NCBI GenBank assembly: GCA_947034895.1
Contig: OX344762.1
Coordinates: 79,540,981-79,604,980, forward strand
Length of the DNA: 64,000 nucleotides
Direction of reading: 5' to 3'
Origin: Rhytidiadelphus loreus
Lineage: Eukaryota > Streptophyta > Bryopsida > Hypnales > Hylocomiaceae
In this document: positions 21,841 to 34,147 of the stretch, piece by piece
Position numbering within the stretch: position 1 is the first letter of the stretch
Layout of the letters: every line of letters starts with the position of its first letter
Position numbers and translations under genes: made by a program
The notes under the pieces: model-generated
Database searches by the model: none
Told to the model about the DNA's origin: nothing
The model's input: only the letters and a program-made list of their open reading frames with translations

Positions 21841-24779
21841 GCCATGGATTGCAATTTTTACTATGCCAAAGAGGATATTTTGGCATGGTTAAGCATTTAT
21901 TGTGCACTTTTTTGTTCAAAAAGCACCGCCATAGGTGGTTTTTTGGCATCTTGTTGGAGTTCCTCTAAAATGTTCAATGGTCTACTATACATTGAAGAAT
22001 CCAATGTCATCCAATATTATATATGAGGAAATTATGCAGTAAGCTCAAGTTCCAGGAAAATGGGAAATAGACTTTGGGGGGGGAGGGATACTTCGCAGTC
22101 CCCACCGGGCTCTACCATTTGTCATAATTGTGGGTCTACGAAGATATAATTTTCATGTGGTGTTGAAATTGACCACATCATCGCTCACTGTCGGTCGGGT
22201 GGAACTTGCAGCTTAAGCAATCCCCATTTGACACATTTCCATAATAACCGAGCAACCCCTGAATTACTCCTCTAGCAATGATTTTTTTATTATCATTTCG
22301 GAGAAGTAGTCAGCAATTTCTTCAATACCTGGGTGATAACTATATCAAAACTAGGTGATACCTGGGTAAATTTTGGCTGTTGGTTTTAAGAATATAGTAG
22401 TAATTTGGTTATTTTGATTGGAAAAAATAAAATTTTCCTTCACTAAAAATAGCTGACGTATTTTGGTTGAAGCCGACTAGTAAAAAATTATACCTAAAAA
22501 ACCCCTAACTTAGCCCTCTTTGCCTTGGGACTTGGGAATATTGGGAATATTGGGAATAAATAATATTACTTACCAAAATACAATAGGGCATTCAAACAGT
22601 ATTGTTGGATAATAATTCTAAAAAAAACGTCAAACTTTTTTAAAACTAAATTGGTTTTTTTTGTATAGGAAAAAAGGTTCTTATAGAATATTTGCAATTT
22701 GAGCATCAATAAAATTAAACCTAATTCTCTAAAGAAAATAAATCTTTGGCAAGGATGTGGATCTTATTTTTTTTAGTTATGTTAGGTAGATTGACACAAA
22801 TTCAGCTCCAACCTAATAGCAGCTAATGTAGTTGTACCCAATTTCACTATGTTCCATTTCTAATGTAGTGGAGATTATACTCAATTCACATACAGATTTT
22901 GTGCTTATAGGTTGAGTGTACAATAAAGGTTGAAATGATTAAAATTTGGATACAAAATATTTATTGTGAAATCTATAGATGGAGTAATGAGGTTAATAAA
23001 CATGACAAAGGATTCACAAAATTGAGGAGAGCTTTTGGATTATCATCTTTGAACTATATTATTCCTAAAATGATTATATCAAACCCTTAGATGAGGACAA
23101 ATCAACTTTTTTTTCTATCTAGCCAAAATTGTCGTTTTCTATGTAAAAAACACTAATTATTTAATTAATTAATTAATTTCCAGCATAGTTCAACCAATCA
23201 CCATGTGAACTCTACTTTATTGGAGTTGCAAATTCATAATAAACTTGATAAAATAGGGGAATAAAATCTTTAAGGATAATATTGACTTCTAAAATGAATG
23301 CTACTTTTTAGAAAGGCAACTATATTTCAGTTTATTCTTCAAGATGAGTTTCAAATCCTTCATTTTAACAATAGGAGAAACTAATAATTTTGGTTGGTGC
23401 TCTTGTAGAAAGGATGTTGTGGAGCACCAATGCAAGGACATGGTGCATAAAACCCAAATAGGCACTACGCCCTCACACTATAGAATGGAGCTTTGCAACC
23501 CTCTTTTGACTAGTGGGGGTTGCAATAATCTTCATTATCTCTAATATCCGAACATTCTTGAACCTATAGCTAGTATGGCCCTTCTACACTGCCATTAGAT
23601 TTCAAATGAATCTTCACACCAAGACTTTCACCAAATTTCAAGCTACAACACATTGGAGGCAAAGGGACCCAACCTTTGAAGTACAAGAATGTTATGACCC
23701 TATCTCTTGAACAATATTCAACACAACCCCTAAAGTCCCAAGTATCCCCTCAAGAGGCACTTGAAGGTTTAGGCAAGTTTTTATGATCTCAATTTTTGAT
23801 GTGGTTTTTCAAATTTATTTTTGAAGTTAGGAAAACACATTAGCTTTATGGAAATATAATTTTTATTCCAATTGGTGTCCACGAACAAAAGTTATACCAC
23901 CCTAAATTCACAAAACAATTTTCCGGGCAACACAAAAAAATTACAAAAACTCAAAATAAGATAAATTTTAAAAGTACATAAAATACTTTTGTCTACGTCA
24001 TGGAAAGCTTTGATTCATTCCATTTGGACTACTGATGAGAAAATTATGGAGACCCCTACTTTCTAAGCAATTCAAGAATCTTTTTCAAAAAATAACTTAT
24101 AGGATTTGTTTTTGAACTCAATTTTCACAATTAAAAAAATGAAGTTATGAAAGGTTTTAGTATTTTTGCTAGAAAAATCTCATTGTTGAAATTTGAGTAT
24201 ATTTAATTCCATCTTAGAACTATGAACAATTTAGTTTTTTTGTTCCTACTTCTTTGTAACTCTTTTTTTAGCATGAAATTCAAGTGTTTTTAGTTTGAAT
24301 TTTCCCCCCTAACTCTCAACATGATTCTTCAACATAAGAAATTAGAAATTCAAATCTATTCTGCAAAGATTCAAAGTCTTATAATAGTCACACAAGGTGC
24401 AAAAAGTTTGTTTTATTCACTTTAAACGCAATTGTCCTGCAATTTTAAAGTTTTTGAAATTTCTCATGCATTCTTATACTAGTCTAACACAACATACTAG
24501 ATTGACAAATGTGCAAAAAAGACAAAATTTAAAGATTTTTACTCTATGCAATAGAAATGATAGTTTTGAATGGTTTTGGATGGAAAAAAGGACCCTAGGC
24601 TTCAAGGGATAATCTATGATGCAACTAACTAATCTCCTCCTTTCATCAACTAGGGTTTTAGTATATTGTTTAGTTTTGCAATTGAAGATGTTGAACCTTC
24701 CAGAATAATCTTGGATCCTTATTGAATTTTTTTTTTGAAACATAATTTAACACTTCAAAGAGCCAATTGGCATCCACTA
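21841..24779. other. AT-rich non-coding, nothing recognised
   Basis: No gene, RNA or paired terminal repeat recognised. Contains homopolymer tracts and a G-run at about 22076-22085. Confidence 0.4.
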
Positions 24780-24839
24780 TTTGAATTGTGAATTATTTCA
24801 AAAGCTTACTATTGGAGCTACTAGAAATAGATGAAGTAC

Positions 24840-26573
24840 CACTACAAGGGAAACTGTATCCTATTTGACAGGAAATTTGACAGAATTCTGTCAAATGTGC
24901 TGTAGATTAGGAGTACTTGATTCGGACACTTAATTGACAGAATTCTGTCAATTCGGCTGTCATTTCGGACAAAGATACACGTCAGCAAGTCTTCCTCTCA
25001 CTCCATTGTCACCATGGATTTTTTAATTTCCACGACACTTAATTCCAAAAAATATTTTTCAAGGATTTAATAAAATACTTGAAATAATGGCTAGAAAAAA
25101 ATTGGATGAAATTTTATGAGATGAATGATAAGTTCTTAGATGAAACATTTTTGAATGATTTAAATTCTTTTATCAACTTTCCAGAACGTTGACCAAAACA
25201 AATCGAGAACATGGAGCTAGTTTATTTACTAAATTAATTTCTTCCATGAATCATTTGTATTTTGTGAAATGAATGGGGAAGAGAATCTCCTTATATACAC
25301 ATATGGAGGTAGGAGGTCGACCAACCCATATGGGATATGTGAATTTTTGAAGTTGTGAGCTCATAGTGAAGTAAGAAATCCGTAATTTTGTAATAAAACT
25401 AAGATTTTAGACCTCATTTGAGCATAGTATAATGTCTTTTTTCTAAAAACTTTGAACTAAGACTAGTTAATATATGAATTGGAGTTTCAAGCTCAAAAAT
25501 AATTTTGACACTTTAAGTTTTCAATCAAAAGCTATAGGCATATTTCAAAGAGGAAGTGTGAAAAAATATAATAAGAACAATTTCAAACACCTCTTTGAAA
25601 TTTCATAACTTTTGATTGGAAACTAAAAATGTCAAATAAATTTTTCAAAGAAAATATTGAGTTGATTTTATAACTAATGTTAGTTAATTTGTTTTTGAAA
25701 AAACACATTCATCTATGCCTAAATGAGGTCTCAAGTCCTACTTTCAACACAATTCCTAATTAACTTTATGTCTCTAGTTAGAAATAGGAATTGTGTTGAA
25801 AGTAGAATTTCAGACCTCATTTAGGCATATATTAATGTGTTTTTTCAAAAAGAATTGAACTAAAATTAGTTAGAAAATGAACTCAAGTTTTTCATCCAAA
25901 AATTCTTTTGACATTTCAAGTTTTCAATCAAAAGTTATGAAATTTCAAAGAGGTGTTTGAAATTGATTTTATTATATTTTTTCAAACTTCCTCTTTGAAA
26001 TATGCCTATAACTTTTGATTGAAAACTTAAAATGTCAACCTTATTTTTGAACTTGAAACTGCAATTCATATTCTAACTATTCTTAGTTCAAAGTTCTTAA
26101 AAAATACATTCTACTATTCTCAAATGAGGTCTAAAATCTTAGTTTTATTACAAAATTACGGATTTCTAACTTCACTATGAGCTCACAACTTCAAAAATTC
26201 ACATATCCCATATGTGTTGGTTGACCTCCTACCTCCACATATGTAGAGGGAATTTCTCTCCCCCAAAGAAAGTAATATTGTTGTTGGTGAATGGTTAAAG
26301 GTTGCAACGAGGTATAATTTCTTATATGAATTTAGAAAATGATAGCCAATTGATTTTGTATCTAAAATAAAAATTGTATATAAAATTTTCTTGGATTTCT
26401 AGGAAGACATTAACTTTGTTTATCAAAATTGACTAAGAAATTGACAAGATTTTGACAGACATTGCAATATTGACCACATTGACAAAAAACAAAATTTCAC
26501 AAGTTGTGATTGTCATTTCGGACACTATTCTATCAAAAAATTTGTAGATTAGGGCCCATTTCCCTTGTAGTGA
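24840..26573. mobile_element. CACTA-type non-autonomous transposon with giant internal hairpin
   Basis: The ends are CACTACAAGGGAAA and its exact complement TTTCCCTTGTAGTG, a CACTA (En/Spm) signature. TAC precedes the left end, and TAC follows the right end after one extra A. The related unoccupied sequence at 18690-19005 supports insertion there. Subterminal regions carry repeated TTGACA/TGTCAA motifs, including two palindromes TTGACAGAATTCTGTCAA on the left, plus GTCATTTCGGACA on both sides, as expected for transposase-binding repeats. About 1.73 kb with no transposase frame. The middle is an almost perfect palindrome (25275-26264). Confidence 0.8.
25275..26264. repeat. ~1-kb inverted repeat (arms ~490 bp, tiny loop)
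   Basis: The left arm begins GGGGAAGAGAATCTCC and the right arm ends with the matching complement GGAATTTCTCTCCCCC. Interior blocks pair throughout: GAAGTTGTGAGCTCATAGTG with CACTATGAGCTCACAACTTC, TTTGTAATAAAACTAAGATT with AATCTTAGTTTTATTACAAA, and CTTTCAACACAATTCCTA with TAGGAATTGTGTTGAAAG near the centre (about 25771). The arms differ by scattered substitutions and small gaps. A transcript would fold into a very long hairpin. Confidence 0.9.
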
Positions 26574-26799
26574 TACATCCAAATATGTCGAAATAGCAAT
26601 TTTGTCTATTCTTCAACAATGCTACTAATGTGGTCACTAGGTGCTTCATGATTATTGGGTAAAGTTGAAAATGAGTTCAAGTAGGAATGGGAAAGAAATG
26701 AAAACTTCCAAACATGAAGATCTAACATTTAGAGTTCTATTCATATTATAATTTATTTTGCCAAAACCATTCAAAATCTACATTCACCTTTCCCTGGGA

Positions 26800-27029
26800 T
26801 TCTTATAGGTTAATATAGTTTCATAACCAAATTGATGGTTAAATTATTAAATTACCAAGGTTTGAAAAAAACACCAACTTAAAACAACTTCATGCTATCA
26901 ATCTCCCAATTCCAACATCTATTGGACCCCTCCAATTCCATTTGCGTCAATCACCTATCCATCACAACAATCTTAGCAACCTTTCACCATTTTTGACAAT
27001 CCACTCGGGGAGGGGCCTCATCAGTGTGG
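26800..27029. other. Non-coding spacer
   Basis: Nothing recognised between the interrupted repeat and the next TIR element. Confidence 0.4.
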
Positions 27030-27042
27030 TTTAGGGTGGCTC

Positions 27043-27240
27043 CACCCAATTCCAACCGGGACCCAATTCCAACCAAATGAAAAGCCCTCATTGATTGTAG
27101 AAAACAAATCTGTGACTAGTACATGCCTTAACTTGCATGATTGTAAAGTTAAGGCATGTACAACAATCACACATTTGTATTCTGAAATCTATTTACGCTT
27201 TTCATTTGGTTGGAATTGGGTCCCGGTCGGAATTGGGTAC
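27043..27240. mobile_element. Palindromic MITE, 40-bp inverted ends
   Basis: ACCCAATTCCAACCGGGACC followed by CAATTCCAACCAAATGAAAAG pairs with CTTTTCATTTGGTTGGAATT followed by GGGTCCCGGTCGGAATTGGG. In the centre GTACATGCCTTAACTT pairs with AAGTTAAGGCATGTAC. The whole ~197 bp would fold on itself. A short frame across it is chance. Confidence 0.75.
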
Positions 27241-27884
27241 AGTTACAATAGCATAGGTCTACCCAATCATGCTTTACCAATGTAGTCCCCACAAACTTTG
27301 AAAAATCACAGAAAATTCATTTCTAGTCAGAATGTCTTGATTGTACTTGCAAATGACTCAGTCTTCTCTCAAACCTCTCCATCTCTTTTAAAAAAATATG
27401 TGAGTTGACAAATACCTTCTAGAAGGTTACCTGGATAGCAAATCTGCTCGGTGATAGGCATGTTTACCTTATTATTAACCCAGTGAGTGACTTCATATTC
27501 AACTGAACTTATTTATTAAGTTACCCCCCAGCCGACTGATCATGCACTATTTCTGATTTTCAAGGAAAGAAAGATTCTGTTACTGTAATGGGAGGTCTGA
27601 GTTGGACCCATTTTTGAGAGAATAGTATTTTCTGAAAAAGCAAATTGTACGTCTCAGGTTCCGTACAAGACCCACGCTCTCTCTACAGTACTTCTTTCCA
27701 GTTTCCAGGTTGGTTCTTGGGTTGCTGCAGCGCAACTTTGTCAATGCTCCTCCCAAATACTATAAAATATAGAATGAATTTAAATATATTTTAATAAAAA
27801 TGATCTTCCTCATTTCAAAACAAAAGACTAATTTCAGCAATTTCAGGGAAATGGGTTCATATGCTTCAGTACTTACTACAGCAG

Positions 27885-28125
27885 TGTGTTCTGTGCCGTT
27901 GCTATAGTAAAAAGAAAAGTAAAAAGTAATTTTCTAATTTTCTACTCATAAAAACTTCGTAATTCAATATCTTATCTATCATACACTTCAAACGCCACGA
28001 ATTAAAGCCCATTCTTCCCTCCTCACAAAGAGCTTTTTGAAAGTATCAAGCACACAATCAAGGGACACACAATCCAAGGAAATCTCACTATAACAACCAA
28101 ACCAAAACAAACAACCTGAATTAGC
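27885..28125 (+). repeat. Isolated unit of the ~240-bp repeat
   Basis: Same block order as the tandem array at 21110-21840: TGCCGTTGCTATAGT, AAAAGTAATTTTCTA, AATTCAATATCTT, CCTCCTCACAAAGAGCTTT, ATCAAGCACACAATCAAGGG, AATCTCACTATAACAACCAA. It lies in the same orientation about 6 kb away. Confidence 0.75.
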
Positions 28126-28503
28126 AATTAGCAATTTTGGATATGATTTAGAATAGTGGAGGACAAAGCAAATATTTTTGGAGGTGGAAGGATAGAAATG
28201 ACGGGGATTGCACAAACTTTGGTAATTTTATCACTTGAATTGTAATTACTACGAATTTTGAAAGGCAAAAAGTGCTTCGAATCCATTGCTGATCTATAGA
28301 CTCTCCTAATTTTGATCACTCAAAAACTACCTTCTTATTTATAGCTTTCTACTTTTTGACTCACTAATTTGGGACATATGTCAATAACTTATAAGTCCCA
28401 ATTTTGAAATGGAGAAAAAAAAACATTTTTACTATGGTTGGAAATCAATCAATCTATAGGTTGGTTATTGGACCCCGGTTGGGAATGGGTGGTTCTACCT
28501 TAA

Positions 28504-28908
28504 GTAACCCCTTAATGCTTGAGTATTGGCCTACGATTTCTGACACAATATATTGAATATAATATGCGAGGCAATAAAGTGTTAAATTGAAAGCCTGACA
28601 CTACAACAAATTTTCACCAATTGGTTACTATTTATATCCACATTTTCTAGGCTTCTGCCCCGCATCCCAACAATCTTGATATTAATGAAAAGGATTCAAG
28701 GGCCTCCCCAGGCTGCAAATGAGTGAGTTAGCGAGCCATCTATACATAATTGTCCAACTCATACCATACTGCAGAAACGTCAATAAGCTTACCATTCAAT
28801 CATTGTTATCAGAAAAGTTGAACAGTGGATCCCATTAAAGCCCATGCATATTGTATTGTATCAGAATCCATAGGCCATTTTTGGCCTGTTCAGGCATTAA
28901 AGTGTTAA
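28504..28908. mobile_element. Degenerate piggyBac-like MITE
   Basis: The left end reads GTAA then CCCCTTAATGCTTGAG and TTGGCC. The right end is the complement of CACTTTAATGCCTGAACAGGCC followed by TTAA (28905-28908). The TIR pairs over about 22 bp with mismatches, and the left target copy is GTAA instead of TTAA. Grouped with 2407-2635 and 39604-40482 by the CCCYTT start and target sequence; weaker than those two. Confidence 0.35.
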
Positions 28909-31233
28909 GGTATGGATATTGCTGCACTTCATTTCATTACACTTCTTCCAACAATTCCATTCCATTTTGTTCACTGTGCATCACATGTGAATGGTTTCAA
29001 AGCAGAGACTGAATGATGCTGTTTCTCTCTAACTTTTGCAATGACTGAAAATTTTCATTGTTGTCAAAAATAAAAGAAAGAGGAAGCAGAGAAAGCAAAC
29101 CTACAGAGTTCTACAAGAGAGTCAAAGAGTGGCTGAAATCTAAGTTATTGGTGGTGAATTTGTCCTCATTCTTTGTTACAGAATCTCAGTGTGCCGAGGA
29201 TTCATGGGTCTGTGCAAACTCTTCTTTATCAAAGTACATGGTCGTGAGATTTCAATTGGATGTGGACCCAAGGGGATGGATGGACTGAGTCCTGGTTGAG
29301 ATGAGCGCTTGGACAAAATAATTTCAAAGGTCATTGGTTGAAATAGGAGACCTAGGGTTGGTCCACTTCTTTTAACCAATGTTAGTAGCCAGCTCAGCAG
29401 ACAAGATCGAGAAGTTTTGGGGTTTGTTCCAAAACTTCTCCGGTGGTGGAGGAAAGCGTTGTTAGGATTAGGATTGCCGGCAAGTCTAAAAAGTCGCATT
29501 TGGTGGAGAATGGCACACACAACAACGGCCACGTGATGTGGAAGTACCTTTGGGAGGATGAAAGATTGGCCGGGGTGTCATTGTTGTTCATGCTTTCTCC
29601 AATTGCTCATATGAATTAGGCTCGGTGGAGGCTTTGCATCGACTCATAAATTGAGGTAGGAGGTCCTTAAAGCACTAGGGTTCTAAAAGTGTCTTCTGAT
29701 ACTATTTGTATGTGTTGTTTTCACATTGCACTAGCAATGTGCAAATAGTGTACATTTGATCAAGAGGCGTACACTTTTAGTGACTACTACTTTTCAACTT
29801 CAAAAATTCATAACTAATTCCACAAAGCTCCAAAAATATATGGAATGAGTTGGATTAGACACCAATTCCATTTGTCTTTGAAAGATAAATTTACTGAAAA
29901 ATATTTCAAGAAGTTTGAACTCCCCAAATTAATTTCTAGCTTTTCAAGGGACACTTTATGAACCTACCTACCTTACATGAGAGTGAGCATGAGAGGAATT
30001 TTTTTTTTGACACAAGTGAAACTTTATTTCAAGTCCATTGTGCAAAACAAAACTCTTTTTATTTATTGTTTTTGAAAATTGTATACTAGTAATACCCAAG
30101 AGGCCCGAGGGTTGGGTTTGAAGTTTAGGCAACAATTAACCCATGAAGGATACAATCCTATCATCAAGGAAGTCAACCAAAAATGATTAGATTTTTGGAT
30201 TAGCATTCTTTGTACTAGTTGTTAGACTACATTCTACAATCTCGACAAAACACTAAAAATTCATAACTAATGTATATAATATCCAAACAAGGTGTAATTT
30301 AGACAAATTGAAAACCCTCTTCAAATCCTTTTAGAATTAAAGGGAGACAAGATCAACTTGTAAGATAAATAGACCAACCCATTTCAAAGATGTGTATTCT
30401 TTAAATAAATAACCTTAAGAGGAAGACATTGCAAGCCCATGGGACATGATTTTGAAAGTCAAACCTCAATTTTTACATAGTTTTATTTTATTTTAAATGC
30501 TTTTAAGATTATCTAAGAAATATACATCTAATAATCTACTTTTAATCCCAATTAATTTTTTTCAAACTTGTTGAAATTACAATTTTTGTCACACTTTGAA
30601 GGTAGCATCTTACAAGCTTAAAATACACTTCTAAAATTTTAATATTGAATTTTAATCAGTGTGAACTCAAGGGGTACACTCAAAGCCTCATATTTTATTC
30701 TAATGCCATTCAATTCCTACTAATTTTTTAACAATAAAAACATACTTCGACTATTAGCTTCCAAAAAGGAATTTATATTTTTAGCACAAAAACATTTGGG
30801 TTTTGAGAGCATGCACATTCTCATGCCTTCTAATTTTGGTGCCAAAGAGTCCATTTGTTCAATATTCCACACCCGAGTCACAAGTGAGTGGGAGATACAA
30901 GGCAACTTCATCTAATTTCTACACTTACATAGTGAAGTGAAATTAGGTTGCCTTACCCCAAGAAAGTTACTTTACAAGCCATCAAAGTCAACAAATATTT
31001 CCATTTGTACTCACAGAGGTTCATGAGTCCCAAACATCACAAAATGTGCATCGTCAGAAATACAATTTTTCAGTGATGACTCTTGAACAATTGAAGACAT
31101 CTGCTTATTCTGATTCATCAGCAATGGCACCAACACGGCTAAATAATAAGTTATGCAAACTAACACAAGTGACACAGAAAAAAAAAACTCACCATCAAAA
31201 CTGCAACACATGTATCAAGAGTTTCAGTGGATT
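28909..31233. other. AT-rich intergenic, 3' flank of the CFAP119-like gene
   Basis: No gene recognised. Short frames at 29058-29591 overlap on both strands and resemble nothing. Confidence 0.4.
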
Positions 31234-33219
31234 TTATGGTTTTATCCCAAAAGTTTTCAGCCTTCTCAAGTACGGAGAGTTTGGATCATTCTCTTTGAGT
31301 GTTTGAAGTCTGCCATAGATGATAGTCCTGCGTTCTCCATACTGCTCTTGCATAAGGTTGAACACTTCTTCCACTTTGTCTCGGACAGAGAAGTCAATGT
31401 ACTCGTCCAGACTTTCAGGTACTCGTCTAGGATCCGGAGGAAATAGAGGATTCTCCAGTAGCCATTGAGCTCTCGCTTCAGCAGCCAGTCTCTCAGCTTC
31501 CCACTCGGTGCAAGCTTTCTCATACTCAGCCCTCGCTTGCTGCTCCAAAAAAACAACCAAAAATCAACCACATAGAATGCTCAAGCTAGTAACCACCAAG
31601 CTAGTAAGTATATGGCATAATTTCCAAGGGCATCTAAGCATTCAAGTTTGAGGGTGCATTACCTTATCTTCGTCTATTTCCTCCATAGTGTCGAAGTCCT
31701 TCAGTGGATACAGTATGTTCTCAGGGACTTCGATGAACAATTCTTCGTAGTATTTCCACTGTAAAGACTCTCGGTTGAAGCAGTTGTAGAAAAGTTTGTA
31801 ATGCTGAAACACTCTGCAAGCAAAGACAAGTGGACATGCAGCTAATGAACAGACATTGGGATCGGAAGCTTGAATGTGTAGCATCCTATCCTTGTATAGG
31901 TGGTGACCAGATGAGCTAATCTAACTCCTTGTTATCTGTCGTCAGTACTTAACATGCAATTGCAATAGAGAAAGATTCACTGCGTACGTGGTCATGAAGA
32001 AAGGAACAATCTTCTGCAACTCAATTGTTGTGAGCTGTGTCACATAATTGGTGTTCTTCACCTTCACACTCCACCTGAAAATCAGGTTTTTGAATTTTTT
32101 TTCGGTCTTCTTGAGGCTAAACCCAGCTGCAAATACATCCAGACAAAATTTGATCAATCGCAGTGGTTAATACTCACTGCTCCTTGAAGCCACAATACGT
32201 GTTACTCCGTAGAAGCTATGTTACTCTGTAGAAGCTATGTTACTCCGTTCATGCACAGTTGAAGGATATCCACCGTCAAGAAACAAGGTTTTCAATAAAA
32301 GTAGTTTATTTCAGGAACTTTTAGAAAACTTCGTAAAGAGAATCACTGTGCGCACCGTACAAAGATCTTCCTATGAATCATGAGCAAGACTCTCATTACA
32401 ATGCTGTCTAAAGTTCCTGGGACAATCTAAACTCATTGAAAACTCTCTCAAGAACAAGCTAAGTATTTGTGACGTAGCAATCAGAGTTCGAATTTGTGAA
32501 TTTAGAGATTCATGATTCTTGGGAAAAAGTAGAGCTCTGTAAACCTCACATTTTATGTTCTCAAGTATTTCCATGCCCAACTGATACATGAGCAGTGTAT
32601 GCGGCGGACTCATGTGCTCCTCTTGCCCAAACCTTGTCAAGTAGATGTAGCAGAGTAAGATATTCATCAAAGCAACAACACTGAATACAAAACTTTTCAC
32701 TGATTGGAAATCCACAGCATGGACTACAATGCTAAGATCATTATCAGACCTAAAGTCAGTGAGATACGATCTACACAGCAAGGGCTTCACGCAAACTACA
32801 ATTACACCATGTTTAGGGTTGGAAATGTAACCCAACCATGACAGAAAGACATGAGCAGTGAAGTAAGGAGAAGAGTGCCAACATCAGAATGCCAACAAAG
32901 TAGTCAAGGATCATCCCAATGTTGCCATCGTACGTAAAATTCGGCAATTTGAGAATGTCCAGTGCCACATACCTGCATTAGGGCACAAACTTAGCTTGAA
33001 ATTTCGTTGCATTTCGTGTTCATCATGCGCAGCAAGACGATGGAATAAGCTGCAAGAGCACATAACTTACTTGACAGCTTCTTCATTGTCGCCAGCTTTC
33101 TCGTAAAACGCCGTCAACTGCTCCTCCGAAATCTCTTTGCAGTATTCTAGTTTTTCCTCCTCCTCGCCTTTGTCTGGCTCTCCCTCCACGGCCGCGCCCT
33201 CTGCCGGCTCCTCCGCCAT
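31234..33219 (-). CDS. Cilia/flagella protein, CFAP119 (CCDC189)-like
   Basis: Exons: 33071-33219 (start, MAEEPAEGAAVEGEPDKGEE), 32972 to about 32860 (KYVALDILKLPNFTYDGNIG), 31988-32126 (AGFSLKKTEKKFKNLIF...), 31663-31813 (VFQHYKLFYNCFNRE...), 31234-31539 (coiled coil then DPRRVPESLDEYIDF and a basic C-terminus). All joins agree in phase except exon 2 to 3, where no strong GT donor fits; a GC donor at about 32861 or a later GT are options. About 285 residues. An ILKLP block, then GFSxxKT, then a VFQHYKLFYNCF block matches the order I recall for the CFAP119/CCDC189 family (animal form: GFSPxxTS... then YFRHYxLYKYxF). That family is found in motile cilia axonemes. In a plant this implies motile sperm. 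It is divergently arranged with the cyclophilin gene. Confidence 0.65.
32201..32248. repeat. 19-bp tandem repeat in the CFAP119-like intron
   Basis: GTTACTCCGTAGAAGCTAT occurs twice in a row (the second copy with CTGT for CCGT), followed by a partial third copy. Intronic, no function apparent. Confidence 0.8.
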
Positions 33220-34147
33220 GACGCCCTCATTTCTTTCTCAAAATCCACTCATCACGAAAATTTTACAACTCGAAAATCTTGATAGAGCCCAGCCATAGCA
33301 AAAGGCAAATGAAAGCGTCCGCCTCTCTTGTGTCAAATCGTGAGGACGAGGGCCTTCACATGAAATACACACTATTAAAATCTAGGTCTTATCGACGTCT
33401 TCACTGAAGCCCATGAGCACCAGAAGTAATGAAACATCATATATACTGGTATGTCACTGGAGAGATCACTTTGGGAACAAGAACCAAACTCTCTTTTGAT
33501 CAAATTTTTATCACTATGTATGAACTTATGCAATCGTTTAAAGTGAAAGGTTGTACACGACTACAATTGACAGCATAACCCCATTTCTATTCAAAGATTA
33601 TGTTAGTGGTCATACATATTTAGCCAAATCTTACGTACACAATGTGCTAATAATCCAACGCAAACCAAGTAAAATAATAATAGATGAGTTGCTGTTGGTA
33701 ATAGGTGTCGATATACGAGATGAGATGATGTTCTTAACGGTTTTAATACTAGTCATTCCTCTACCTTATATGCACATCGTATCCCGGTTTCATTCTCTTG
33801 TGAGCTCAGTCTCTGAATGGTCACTGCTACACCTCATTGTTCTGTCCTCTCATTTCTGCCCTTTGGGCTCCAAGGGACAGACAAGACTGTCGCAATTTGT
33901 GATCTGAGAATTCATGTCATATTCATGTTTCTTTCCCGGAGGTTTATGGCCAATGTTGATAGAATGGCATCACTCAAGAACCAGAAATGTTTATCAATCG
34001 ACCTACTCCGGTTTGAATTGCTTATGTGCCTCATTGGTCTTCCTGTAGTGAAGGAAGCTTGTCAATGCAGCCGAGTTCCCTGAGGGAGATAATTATTTAC
34101 ACCAGGTGACCTACCTTGTTACAAAAGATTCAAAGTAGAAACCAAAA
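33220..34147. promoter_or_regulatory. Shared intergenic region of a divergent gene pair
   Basis: The CFAP119-like gene starts leftward at 33219 and the cyclophilin starts rightward at 34148, so this 928 bp must hold both promoters and leaders. Frames at 33551-34083 are short and unrecognised. No box could be assigned with confidence. Confidence 0.4.

Larger units (their letters stand above)
27030..28503. mobile_element. Putative TIR element, ends CCACCCAATTCCAACCGGG-like
   Basis: The left end (27030-27062) reads GGGTGGCTCCACCC then AATTCCAACCGGGACCC. The right end at about 28455-28500 is its imperfect complement (GGACCCCGGTTGGG then AATGGGTGGTTCTACC). This frames about 1.47 kb that includes one ~240-bp repeat unit. 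A second, better complement of the left end lies at 27198-27240, so the outer pairing could instead be a decayed second copy. No transposase frame. Confidence 0.4.

Noticed and set aside
32371..32835. 154-codon minus-strand frame in the CFAP119-like gene
   Set aside because: It sits in the intron between exons 2 and 3 and its codons resemble no part of the family; a missed exon within it cannot be excluded.
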